Assembly (NCBI GenBank): GCA_028023455.1
Contig: JAQFVV010006199.1
Coordinates: 2,358,001 to 2,422,000 of the forward strand
Source of the DNA: Epiperipatus broadwayi
Lineage: Eukaryota > Onychophora > Udeonychophora > Euonychophora > Peripatidae
Length of the DNA: 64,000 bases
Direction: 5' to 3'
The notes beneath the pieces are model-generated. The model saw only the letters and a list, made by a program, of their open reading frames with translations, was not told where the DNA came from and ran no database searches. The position numbers were made by a program, and so were the translations under genes. Below are positions 22,761 to 33,420 of this stretch, in pieces. Positions within the stretch are counted from its first letter, which is position 1. Every line of letters begins with the position of its first letter.

Positions 22761-25085
22761 TGGGATTTTTAATTTGAACTGATTAAAAATAAAACAAGAA
22801 CTATCTTTTGGACTCCTATTTTTATAGTATGCTATATACTACTATTTTTGCTTTTTAAAAAAATAACTCGTTAATATTTTTATTTTTAAAATAATAATTT
22901 AACTCATTATTAATATTTTAAGTGTAGTTTGTAAAGATTTTGATTTAATAATTAATGTCAAAACTCGGTGTTTTATAATCCAATTGTGGAAAAAAAATTT
23001 ACCTAGGAAGTTTGTCACTTTGAGAATATAAATCAATTTAAATATTTTGGTAGCTTTTTTAGATAGAAATGTAAAATTAAAAGTTGAGATATAGCACAGA
23101 TTAATTTCCTGTTATAGCATTTATCATAAAGACAGTTTATTTCATTCCAGGCAACTAACTTACTTATATGAGTTGTTATTGTAATAAATTTATTGCTTTG
23201 AAATTGCATGTGAATTTTAAATGTAAAGCATTGGAAAAATTTCATTTAAGGATGGTCTATAATATGCTGGATATATGATGACAAGATCACGACCAGTCTA
23301 TATGCTTTTCCAATTTTCTCAATGTACTATTGAATCTATAAATATAAAGTTGCATTTTCATTGAATTGTGTTTGTGAAAAGTAACAGACTTGCTAAAAAA
23401 AAAAAAATGTTAATATGTAGTATATTTTCATAGAAGACATCTCTATTGCTGTATAAAAATTATTTCAAAAACATTTTAATGAGGTGCAATATCGATTGTT
23501 TTTGGGGAGAGTATGTTTGAAAACAAGATAATGGAAAGCTTCTATTAAGAAAATTGTTTCTTTCAGAGAGGCAAAGAGTTAAGGTGATAGATTCTAAAAA
23601 GAAATAATATAATAAAAAAATGAAAGAAAACAAAATATGTTATATTATTTACTTAGTTTTTTTTTATAGATAGTTAATTCATATAATTTTGTTTTAAAAA
23701 ATGCTTATTAAAATAATAGTTATAATTTTTATCCTGACTAAGTATATATGGAATAAATGGAAATAAACACCCAAACTGACATGTTTGTTTTGATGGAATA
23801 CTTGGTTTTTAATGAACATATTCACAGAAAAGGTAATTTTTTAATATTCAGCTTTATTACTGCCTAGCATGCTTTCAATGTATTTAGTATGTAGTATTCA
23901 TTAACAACCAATTATTACTTTAGCTCAGAAAAGAAGAAAATTATTAACAATTGAATTATAAAATGAAGGAAATAAATCATTCTGATTATTATTAATTTTT
24001 ATTTAAAGAATGCTATGTTAAACACAGAAATATAAAAAGATTTTCTTGAATAGTCTAATAGGTGAGAAGATTGGAAAGAAAATAATCTAAGCTCATGAAT
24101 TGAATGATAGCAGAAAAACTTGTCTCCAGAATTTATAATAAAATAAAGACCTATTTATTTATTTTGGAACTTATAAAAAAAGGGAGTTCTAAAGAAAGAG
24201 GGGAGATTTATTTGTCTCATCAACCAAATTTCCAAGGAGTTGGATTAATAAATTAGCTTGAGCTTATGCCTCTCTCACTCATCTTATAATTCAGAAACAA
24301 AACATGAAATATTTGAAAACATTAATCCAAATAATATATTTGACTCATTAAACAATACTATTAGAAGCTACGCCAACTTAACAGATTGTAAATTGTGCCC
24401 AAAGAAAAGAAAATGTCATACTTGGTAAAACAGACTGAATAATTATCTTTTTTTAGTGCCCTTTACAACAAACTAAAATGATTCAAATGGTAGTATTATT
24501 TTATTTCAAAGTATTATTGATGGAAATAAAGCGTTCTAGAAATAACAATTCACATATTTTATATAATAGTTATCATTCTTTAACAAAAAAAAATTTTTAA
24601 AGAATAATATTTTTTTAAAAAATGTTATTGATAGAAAAATGTTTTATTAATTTTTCTATACATACACATTTGAATATTTATGTTTTCAAAACAAATAGTT
24701 AAAAAACAAAATAAATATACATATTAGTAATTTGAATATTGTTTATAAAGTCTTTTAAAATAAGCTTAGATAAATATAAGATAAATTAAATATATACTTA
24801 TAAATATCAATTTTTGAATTGCATAAAATAGAGCAGTTATTTTTATTTTATATAGATTGGTAAAGAGATTTTGCTTTTAATGATCTTGCAGGGACAAGAT
24901 CTCCACTTTTATACACTAAGCAAATGTATTATTATGTACATGATATATACTTAAAAAACTGACATTTTACTTATGGTGATGATGATGTTGCACTAAGAAT
25001 AATTAATAATGTTGCTAATGAATACAACAATATTTTATATATTAAGTAAAAAAAATATAAATGAAATACTTTATATAAAATCAAG
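22761..25085. other. AT-rich stretch without recognisable gene
   Basis: No domain, RNA gene or transposon terminus found in about 2.3 kb. A (GATGAT) run at 24976-24990 may belong to the RTE 3' tail region next to it. Confidence 0.55.
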
Positions 25086-25757
25086 ATGATGAATATATCA
25101 TTATCGATTCACTGCAAGATGGTATCTCCAAGTTCAGTTCATCTTTTCTGAACTTTAGCCTCTTTTCTCCAATCCACACCACCCCAGCACACTTCCTTAT
25201 TTCATCCATCCATCTCATATTTCTTTCTAGATGTTTTACAAACTCTTGTGATCCGATTTAAATTTCAACTGTCTATTATCATCTCATCTAGCAATATGTC
25301 TAGCCTAACTCCAGTCGCTTAATTCTTTCAATGATGCGAGTAACACCTGTTTGTTCTCTCACTCATGTATTTCACTTTTGATCTCTTCTTGTTACTCCCA
25401 ACATACATTTCTCCATACTTCTTTGAGTAGTCTGAAGTCTCTGCATTGCTCTTCTGTTAAGTGTGCAAGTCTCAGATCCATAAATAAGAACTGGTAGAAC
25501 ACCTTTATTATAAAATCTTTTTTAAACATATAAGCATATTTCCTTTTAATATTAAGTTATTTCTACCAAAAGTACTACAACTAAGTTTAATTCTATGATT
25601 AATTTTATCCATTTTGTTTCGATTTGTAGTAATAATCTACCAAGATATTAGTGGTCGTTAACTCCTTCTAACTTATCATTATCAATCTTAATTTTTTTTT
25701 TTTTTTTTTTTTGAGAAAATCCATTAAACATTACTTTAGTCTTTTTAACATTTATCT

Positions 25758-25973
25758 TTACTGAAGCTCTAGAGCATTATTTGCAGCTGCAAAATCTAGA
25801 TGACTTAAATAATTGATTTTTACTTTCTTAATTTCCCATTTTAATCCACAAGATACTTTTTTCAAAACTGCTGGAAAAGATTTGGGAATATGGATCAGCT
25901 TATCGTACTCTGTTAATCTTTTTAGTATCATTATGTAATCTAATTGCTGTGTGTTTTTTTCAGATGATGACAA
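25758..25973 (-). pseudogene. RT palm/thumb segment of RTE copy D
   Basis: A 71-codon minus-strand frame inside copy D. It includes QQLDYIMILKRLTEYDKLI and KWEIKKVKINYLSHLDFAAA, which resemble the segment around and after the RT palm in this family (compare the antisense text at 13800-13925 and 39650-39790). No intact catalytic aspartate pair is visible. It is one fragment of a broken ORF, not an independent gene. Confidence 0.4.
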
Positions 25974-26252
25974 TATCCTGATTCTGTATCTTGATGACCC
26001 AATGCTTTAATCACTGAAGAAATGCTTATAGAATCAAATGGCTTTTCATAATCTACAAATCCAAAACATGATGGCAACTCATATTCATTGATCCTTTCTA
26101 TAACTTCTCTCAATTCTTGGATATGATCCTATACTAAAACCACTTTTTAAATCCAACTTGTTTTTTTTTTTTTTGGTTGATAAAAATCCAAAGTTGTAGT
26201 TGAGTTGTAATTATTTTGGTAAAAAATTTATATAAAATTGATAAAAGTCTGA

Positions 26253-27184
26253 TAGGTCTATAAAAAAAAAAAAAAATAGTCAGATATTGCATGACTTCAC
26301 TTCTTTTTTATTAAGCTTGCAGGATATAAACAAAGAGCTTCTGCTAATTGCTCAACAAGATTTGAGATAAATGCTTAGCAAGAGAAAGCATTTAAAATAT
26401 CTCTCTGAAAACGAACTCCCATCCCCTGACCATGGTTTCATGCTTTTGGCACTCCTCAGAGAGATGCTAGGGTAGCTTCAGATACTAGATCTAAAAACAC
26501 CAATCCAAAGCCAGCATTTATCTAAGAGTTGACTATTGACTAGAAAATCTGAAGTTTTTAGACACCTATATGTCTTTAAATCCAGCTATCTAACTCAAAT
26601 ACCTATATGGAGCTGAGAGATCTTCAGCCAAACCATATATTAGAAGTCTTAGCAATATAACATTGCTTAAGGCTAAAAAGCAAAGACTATGAATAGTCAA
26701 TAATAAAAAAAAATAGTTATATACCAAATCTCTATATCCTGCAAGCTTAATAAAAAAGAAGTGGAGTCATGTGATATATGACTATTTTTTATTGACTATT
26801 TATAGTCTTTGCTTTATAGCCTTAAGCAATGTTATATTGCTAAGACTTCTAACTTATGATTTGGCTGAAGATCTCTCGGCCCCATATAGCTATTTGAGTT
26901 AGATAGCTGGGTTTGAAGACATATAGGTGTCTGAAAACTTCAGATTTTTTACTCAATAGTCAACTCTTAGATAAACGCTGGCTATGGGTTGGTGTTTTTA
27001 GATCTACTATCTGAAGCTACCCTAGCGCCTCTGATGAGTGCCAAAAACATGAAACTATGGTCAGGGGATGGGGGTTGGTTTTCAGATAAAGATATTTTAA
27101 ATGCTTTCTCTTGCTAAGCATTTATCTCAAAGCCTGTTGAGCAATTAGCAAAGCTCTTTGTTGTTAGGTCTATAATTTCTAATA
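26253..27184. mobile_element. Foldback element with 10 bp target duplication inside RTE copy D
   Basis: TAGGTCTATA occurs at 26253-26262 and 27175-27184. Removing 26263-27174 (912 bp) restores a continuous LINE sequence, so this is a clean insertion. Arms of about 390 bp (26329-26715 and about 26785-27172) are inverted copies of each other with about 10% mismatch. The first 66 bp (26263-26328, beginning with an A-run and containing CTTGCAGGATATA) recur inverted in the loop (about 26728-26790), giving an A-B-A'-B' order. A 9-10 bp duplication with very long terminal repeats is the signature of Mutator-like foldback elements (family knowledge). It is non-coding. Confidence 0.85.
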
Positions 27185-28120
27185 TATTCTTTATCACCTT
27201 TTTAAAATTTTAATTATGCATTCTTCCAATCATCTGGTATTACTTTATTATTTAGACATTTGGTATATAATGTTGCCAAAAAATTTTCTATTTTTTCACC
27301 TGCTTCTTTTAAGATATCAATTATAAATCCATCATTACCTAGAGTTTTTCCCTTCTTCATAAATTTAATTGCATTATTCAGAAGCTGTAGTAATTATAGG
27401 AGGTACTCTTCTTATTTTTTGTTGCTATATAATTTTTGATAAAACTGTTCCACACATTTCATGATGTCATCTCTCTTTTTAGTAATAATTCCATCTTTTT
27501 TTCTTATTGCAGATATAAATTTCCTACCAATACTAAAATGTTGTTTTACACTCTTGATACACTCTTGAGATTTATTTTCTTCTACAGCTTTCCTTACTAG
27601 TTCACAATTATACTTTATCATTATCAACTCTTTTTTGCACCATTTTACAAAACTTGAGATATTCAATCCTTTTTAATGCATCATTTTTATATATTTTCAT
27701 ATGCTTTCTTTTCTTCATAAAATGTCTTATCTCAGTAGAAATTTTACTGGTCAATTTCTGTTTTTTTATACCAGTTATTTTTGCTACAGTTTGAAAAGTA
27801 TATCAGTTATCTTCCTATTGATTTCATTCAAATCTGAATCATGTTCAAAATCTGTTAATATTTGAAAGTGATTTGCAAGTTCTAATTTAAAATCATTGGG
27901 ATGTTTCTGAAGATTAGGAATATCAACTATGTATGAATATTATTTTCTTCATAATTTTTTCTCTCTCTAGTTTAGCAATTAACATGTATTTTACATCATA
28001 CTAATTAATAATCATTTTCTATGTTGAATTTATTAAGAACATTACAATCTTGATGTAGGTATTTTCTGTTAGTCAAAATATAATCCAATTCTGCTGTATC
28101 TCTTGTTAATATAAAGATGT

Positions 28121-28530
28121 TTTCATTTTTAAAAGAATACAATTAAATGGCATGACAGAGCAAGTTTTTTAGAATATTTATGAGATATATTCTTCTCGTG
28201 TAATTTATATGAGGTTTTATTAATTATTAACCTTAGTTTAATATAATTATATAAAATTTCTGTTCCAAGTTCATAGCTAGAATATTTAACAAATCAACAT
28301 AAATTGTAGATGTTAAGTAAACACATTGCATAACAGTAATTAATATGCATAATCAAAATAATGTACATTATTTTTTTTTTGCCAATATTTAAAGTTTATT
28401 TTATATTTGTGTATAAATTTTTAGCATTGATACCATTTATTTCCAGCTTGTATAAATAATTTTCAATATAACCACTAAAACATCACATAATTATCATTTC
28501 TTATGCTTACACAAGCTATTAAAACAGTGA
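28121..28530. other. AT-rich spacer
   Basis: No feature supported. Similarity to RTE copies stops near 28120. Confidence 0.5.
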
Positions 28531-28665
28531 TATGATGTGATGCATTGTGATTTCTCCTTATTCAGAGTCAGGAATCTCTTAGAAACTATGCCTAGAGGAA
28601 CCTGTTAGCCACTTTACCCCTCCTTTCCATTTCCCACCGCTAAGTTTTCCCATATCCTGCATCAC
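28531..28665 (-). mobile_element. LINE family L2 3'-end fragment
   Basis: About 135 bp matching the 3' ends at 60331, 61861 and 63691: TATGATGTGATGCA, then GAGTCAGGAATCTCT, then CCTGTTAGCCACTTTACC, then CTAAGTTTTCCCATA. It is severely 5'-truncated and followed directly by a MITE M copy. Confidence 0.8.
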
Positions 28666-28669
28666 AGTA

Positions 28670-28840
28670 GCAAATCTCCAAACAGTAGTGTCACCCAGTG
28701 CAAGGTATAGTAATTAATGGATTTTAGGTTTATGCTACAAAATTCTTATGCCTAAAATCATCCAAAATCTCCAGACTAGTTTTTAGCTTGTGGCCTTCAT
28801 CAATTAGGAACCTTAGATATGAGAGTGCTGTACTTAGGGT
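28670..28840 (+). mobile_element. MITE family M, partial copy
   Basis: Begins GCAAATCTCCAAACAGTAGT and continues through ATCCAAAATCTCCAGACTAG, then a TGGCCTTCATCAATTAGGAA centre and GAGAGTGCTGTACTTAGG. The layout matches the copy at 21619, with more mismatches in the first arm. Confidence 0.75.
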
Positions 28841-31632
28841 TCAGATCTGTATAACTGTACAAGTGAATGAGCTTCGATTGTAAACATTATTATGTTTTTT
28901 TTAATTTTAGACTCATAGCTTTATAATTAACTAAAAAGGTGGCTTCTGGAGATTTGCATGATCCAGAGATCTAGATGTTGTACCAGTCAAAACGTTGATC
29001 CATCTAACATGAGCTGGAACTCAAAAAAAATATGCTTCAAATCGAGTCAAGCCCGAGATTTAGATCAGGGACCAACCTGGCTTCAAACCCACTCTCTAAG
29101 CCCCAGATCAAACACCTAATGATTAATATATAATGATGGCACACAAGAATTTAATTCTCTAAGTCCGTCCCTCTAGCTGAGTGGAGAAAGCAATGAGACT
29201 TATATTAACTACATTCTATCTAAACTAAAATATGCATACACATGGTTGTACATGTGGAAGTGTAAAAACAGGAATTCGAGCTACTCAAACAAGTTAGATA
29301 ATAAAACAGTTTAATAACATGACAAATTATTTATATACTGTACATTAATGTGTATGTGAATGAGCGGTCTACCAAACAATAGGTAACTACATATTAGAAT
29401 TCACGCAAAGGGTTCTCATATGCTCTTTTTTTAACTAAATAGTAGATGTATTAACACACATCCTTGGTGGGTATGGTATTAAGATGCCAACCAATTATTA
29501 ATAGATTGCTATTAATGCTTTTGATTACAGTTCTGAAACATAGTGACGAACATTATTTCAGGGAGCATTTCGAGATTCATTAAATATATAAGAAAAACTA
29601 TTTTCACACCTTGTCGGTCGTGAAAATGAAAATAAATAAAATATATTTGAAAAGGGTGATGCGGCCCAGGAGTACTGGAATCACGGATGCACGGAAACCT
29701 TTCTTTATATGTAGGGTGGTCCTGGGAAGCTCAACTATCCACAGGATATGAGAAGAAATCTATGGGTTCGATCTTGTCGCACCCTCCAGATTAGAAGCAT
29801 GTAATATATTTACGAAGATAAGCCAGATGTCAGTAACGCAGTACGGATAAATGTCACGACCTTGAATAAGATTTACTGCTTTAAAAAGAAATGACCCTAG
29901 TTTGAATGCCATAATTCATACAAATAATATGTGATATCGTTCTAATATATATATATATGTATACAAGATTTTACTTAATAACTAAAATAGTAAAATATAC
30001 ATTAAAATTTACTCCCTTCGCTATTTAAAAATGATTCAATCCTACCTTCATGGATTTTACAACTGGGAATATTTAAGCATATGATATTTTAAGAGTATGG
30101 AGAAATAAAAGAAAGCTAGCAGTTATAGAAAACAACTAATAGGTCACCTTTTCAGAATTGAATAAATAACATAAAATAAATAAGGTTTCAGAGAGTTAAT
30201 TAGCCTAAGTTCTGGATTCACCCCAGATAGAATTACTTTACTCTATTCGGAGTTGGATAAATAACAATTTTTATACTAAAACGTAAAGTAGGTAAACTCG
30301 GAAAAACAATCTGGCGAGTGTATTGATTAATAATACATTAAGATCTAAAAAAGGGAGAATTAATAACCTCGCTCTATGGAGGTCTAATTTAATTGAAAGA
30401 AAAAGGATTTTATAAATGGAGCCCGCCAGGTTGCTTTAGATTGATATATTAATAATAAAATAAATCATAAATTCATATAGAGAAATGACCACACCAAAGT
30501 TAAAGAAAGTTAGAGCATATGAGAGAAAATTAGATATATAGAAATTATTTAAGTGCAAATTACATTTTACATAGTAGGAAGATACAAAGTTAAACAAGTT
30601 ATGAAAGAAATCTTGATGAGATTAGTTAGGCTTTATCTAACTTTTAGGCTGCATGAAGATAATTACTTTGTAATTTCTTTAGAGTCCATTTTAAAAGTCA
30701 GCTTATGCATGGCAACTAGGGATCCATGCGAGTTCTTAGATAACAGCAAGCTTCCGATCATCATTCCAACATTCTCTGTCGGGCTTTTACTTCAATCTAG
30801 GTCAGTAGGATGGTAAAGCAGCAGAAGAAGACCCACGGGTCGGAAAAGTGATGGGCTTTTACTCAATCATCATTTTAAATTTTGAACCAGCATGAGTTAT
30901 GTTGACAACACGGCTCTCTCAATAGTAGCTAATCCCTTTGGTGATTAAGATCAGCCCATTTTATATCCCACTGAGGTATTTGTAGAATGCTTTTAACTTC
31001 TTATTTCTAGCTGATACTCTAAGCTCCGATCTAACAAAATTTTACATTGCTTTGTCCATTGTTTTTGAAGATGCAATCACTAGATAATTTCCAAAAATAT
31101 ATTCAAATTTATTTCCAGATTGGAAATAGATTTGGCAAAAATGTTTATAACAAAAGTAAAATCTATTGATCTGATTCACCATTTTATTTTCAGTAAAACT
31201 TTAATTAAAAACTTCCCAAGATTAAAACAATATTATATTCCCAACCCTTTTATTATTTTTGGACAATTAACGGTTGCATCTTCCATCTTGGATATGACAA
31301 AAATCTACAGTTTAATTTTAAAAAAATAATTTAAAAAGAAAAAGTTTTATATACAACGTATAATAAAATATTTATAAAACTAATTTTTGCTAATATGTTT
31401 GCTCCTGTAATATATATATATATATATATATCTGAGCCGCACTTATGTACTTTAATAAAAAAAATTAATGATAATAAAAAAAGTTATATAAATTTTTAAG
31501 CACGCATCTCAGAAATATACATGATATATATCTACATGACTAAAGGAGCTGAATGGGACAAGGTTTGAACATAGGTTAGTATTTGGTAAGTGGATAGAAC
31601 CATGAAGCTCAATCTTAAGCTAAGATTGACTG
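28841..31632. other. Stretch of mixed composition, no identified gene
   Basis: Less AT-rich than average in parts (28960-29200, 29640-29870, 30680-30960). TAGCTGAGTGG (29177-29187) matches a Pol III A box, and GGGTTCGATCT (29764-29774) resembles a B box, but no paired, foldable tRNA was found. An 87-codon plus frame (30553-30816) has no recognisable domain. These parts may be unnamed SINEs or other repeats. Confidence 0.4.
31412..31431. repeat. (TA)n microsatellite
   Basis: An uninterrupted run of about ten TA units. Confidence 0.9.
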
Positions 31633-31773
31633 CTTCAATGTAGAACTCTCAGCTCCCTCATTGATGAAGGCCACAAGCTAGAAAATAGTTTGGGAATATT
31701 GAATGAGTAGGTACTAAATAGGAATTTTGATGTATAAACATAGCATCCATTGATTACTATGGCTTGTACTGGA
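31633..31773 (-). mobile_element. MITE family M, partial copy (right arm)
   Basis: Contains GAACTCTCAGCTCC, CATTGATGAAGGCCACAAGC, a TTGAATGAGTAGGTACTAAA block and TTGATTACTATGGCTTGTAC. This is the reverse-complement order of the copies at 21619 and 28670. The terminal TATGGAGTTTT end is missing. Confidence 0.75.
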
Positions 31774-31892
31774 TTATTAATTTAATTTTGTATTTTATTG
31801 ATACATGTTCTACAATAAAAATGTATATTGTTATCAAATGCCATGATAGTTCTTGGTCTCAATTTCAATTATGCATTTATTTATCTTTAATT

Positions 31893-32485
31893 AGAAGAAG
31901 TTAACAGTTACAAATATCTTGGTCAGATTATTAATACAGATGGAAATTTAATGGATGAAATTAATCATAGAATTAAACTTGGTTAGAGTGCTTTTGGTAT
32001 AAATAACTTGATACTCAAAGGAAATATGCCTATGTATTTGAAAAGGAAGGTTTTTAATAAATGTGTTTTGCCAGTTCTTACTTATGGATCTGAGACTTGG
32101 ACACTTAATAGAAGAGCAATACAGAGACTTCAGACCACTCAAAGAAGTATGGAGAGATGCATGTTGGGAGTAATAAGAAGGGATCGAAAACGCAATGTGT
32201 GGGTAAGAGAATAAACAGGTGTTACTGACCTCATTGAAAAAATTAAAAGACTGAAGTGGAGTTGGGCTGGACATATTGTTAGAAGAGATGATAAATAGAC
32301 AATTGAAATTTTAAACTGGATTCCAAGAGATTGTAAAAGACCCAGAAAGAGACCACATGTGAGATGGATGGATGAAATAAGAAAGTGTGCAGGGGTGAGG
32401 TGGAGAAGAGAAGCTAAAGATGGATTGAACTTGGAGAGACCTTCATCCTGCAGTGGATTGATAATGGTTGATGATGATGATGAAT
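31893..32485 (+). pseudogene. RTE-like LINE 3' tail, copy B
   Basis: Reads EEVNSYKYLGQIINTDGN, then EINHRIKLG, a stop at about 31984, and LPVLTYGSETWTLNRR. RCMLGVIRRDRKRNVWVRE, a stop at 32212, LKWSWAGHI, and PHVRWMDEIRKCAG with AKDGLNLERPSSC follow. This is the best-preserved example of the family's C-terminal tail, and it ends in a (GAT)n run at 32471-32483. Two in-frame stops and a small deletion near 32294 make it a pseudogene. 5' truncation falls at about 31893. Confidence 0.88.
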
Positions 32486-32489
32486 GCAT

Positions 32490-33420
32490 GTCTGTTAATA
32501 ATAGATATTATGATGTGATCATAACATTTGTTCATCATATTCTTTTTATTATCATCAACATAACTTTCAATATTTGTCTCATGATTTGTAGTACTAGTCT
32601 GCTGACCAAGGCTAATGTAATAAAGTAGGGAGGGTATGATGAATATATAAACAATAAGCAACCTGACTTGCATGGTGCTCATAATTTAGGAATATTTGCA
32701 AATTGGTATGGATTGTAATCAATTTCCAATTAATACATCTTTTCTGATCACAATAGTTTTTAATCCTATTCATAGATATTTCTATATGTTTCTTTTATTC
32801 TATTACACATTTTTGATATACAATTGAAAACACAATTTGTTTGGAAAAAAGATTCATTTCACTATGAATCCTAATAACACATTTTGCTTTATCTTTATGT
32901 TCACTAGTAATGATTGTTATAATACTTGTTAGCAATTTCTCATCTATGAATATGGTTTTCTAATTCCAGAAGAAGGAAAAAAAGATAGAAAGGCAAAAAA
33001 ACATTTAAATTGATTTGGCAATAATTATATAAATAATTCAAATAATGCTATATTTATATGTGAGACAATGACAAGATTTGTTAGATTAAATTATATTAAT
33101 AAAATTAACACATAAAGCCAATGCAGGCACTGAAACAATGAAACTAATATAAGGGTTTCCTAATAAGAGTTGTATTTTGAAAAAAAAATTATAAGTTAAT
33201 CTTTAAATATTGCAAATCCTACATAGACTTAATTGAATTTTAATATATTACTATTAATTCAAAATCACTATACATTCATTAATAAAATTTAAGAAAATTG
33301 GTAAAACAGATAACATTTTTCATCCAATCACTTCAATGACATGTACAGGATTGTGGAATCATTTAGCAAAGAGTATTAATATTAAACTCTTATTGTATTC
33401 ACTTTAATATCAGGTATTCA
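32490..33420. other. AT-rich stretch without recognisable gene
   Basis: No domain or terminus seen. Frames near 32443-32682 are shadows of the microsatellite region. Confidence 0.55.

Larger units (their letters stand above)
25086..28120 (-). mobile_element. RTE-like LINE, long decayed copy D, with foldback insertion
   Basis: Antisense reading from right to left gives the endonuclease end (AELDYILTNRK near 28100), then the connector (an 84-codon frame at 27412-27666). RT entry (GEKIE near 27300 and NYRPI at about 27180/26255) and an FVDYEKPFDSI box near 26040-26062 follow. Last come the post-RT LTYGSETW-like region near 25480-25520 and a tail ending at CATTATCGATTCACTGCAAG (25100-25120). The insert 26263-27174 splits it exactly at the codons for NYRPI. 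It is 5'-truncated inside the endonuclease. A T-run at 25690-25713 interrupts the reading. Confidence 0.8.

Noticed and set aside
29177-29280. TAGCTGAGTGG A-box match followed by a weak B-box-like ATTCGAGC
   Set aside because: The boxes are about 90 bp apart and no cloverleaf forms; not enough to call a SINE or tRNA.
29714-29784. tRNA-like stretch with GGGTG/CACCC ends and a GGTTCGAT B-box-like motif, 71 nt long
   Set aside because: Only five acceptor pairs form, and the T and D stems do not pair. It may be a decayed SINE head but is not a tRNA gene.
30553-30816. 87-codon plus-strand frame in a less AT-rich segment
   Set aside because: No motif, no conserved partner and no splice context; cannot be told from chance.
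31948-32682. Minus-strand frames of 79-116 codons and plus frame 32359-32628
   Set aside because: The minus frames are shadows of RTE copy B and its microsatellite; the plus frame only partly overlaps the true tail and then runs into non-coding DNA.
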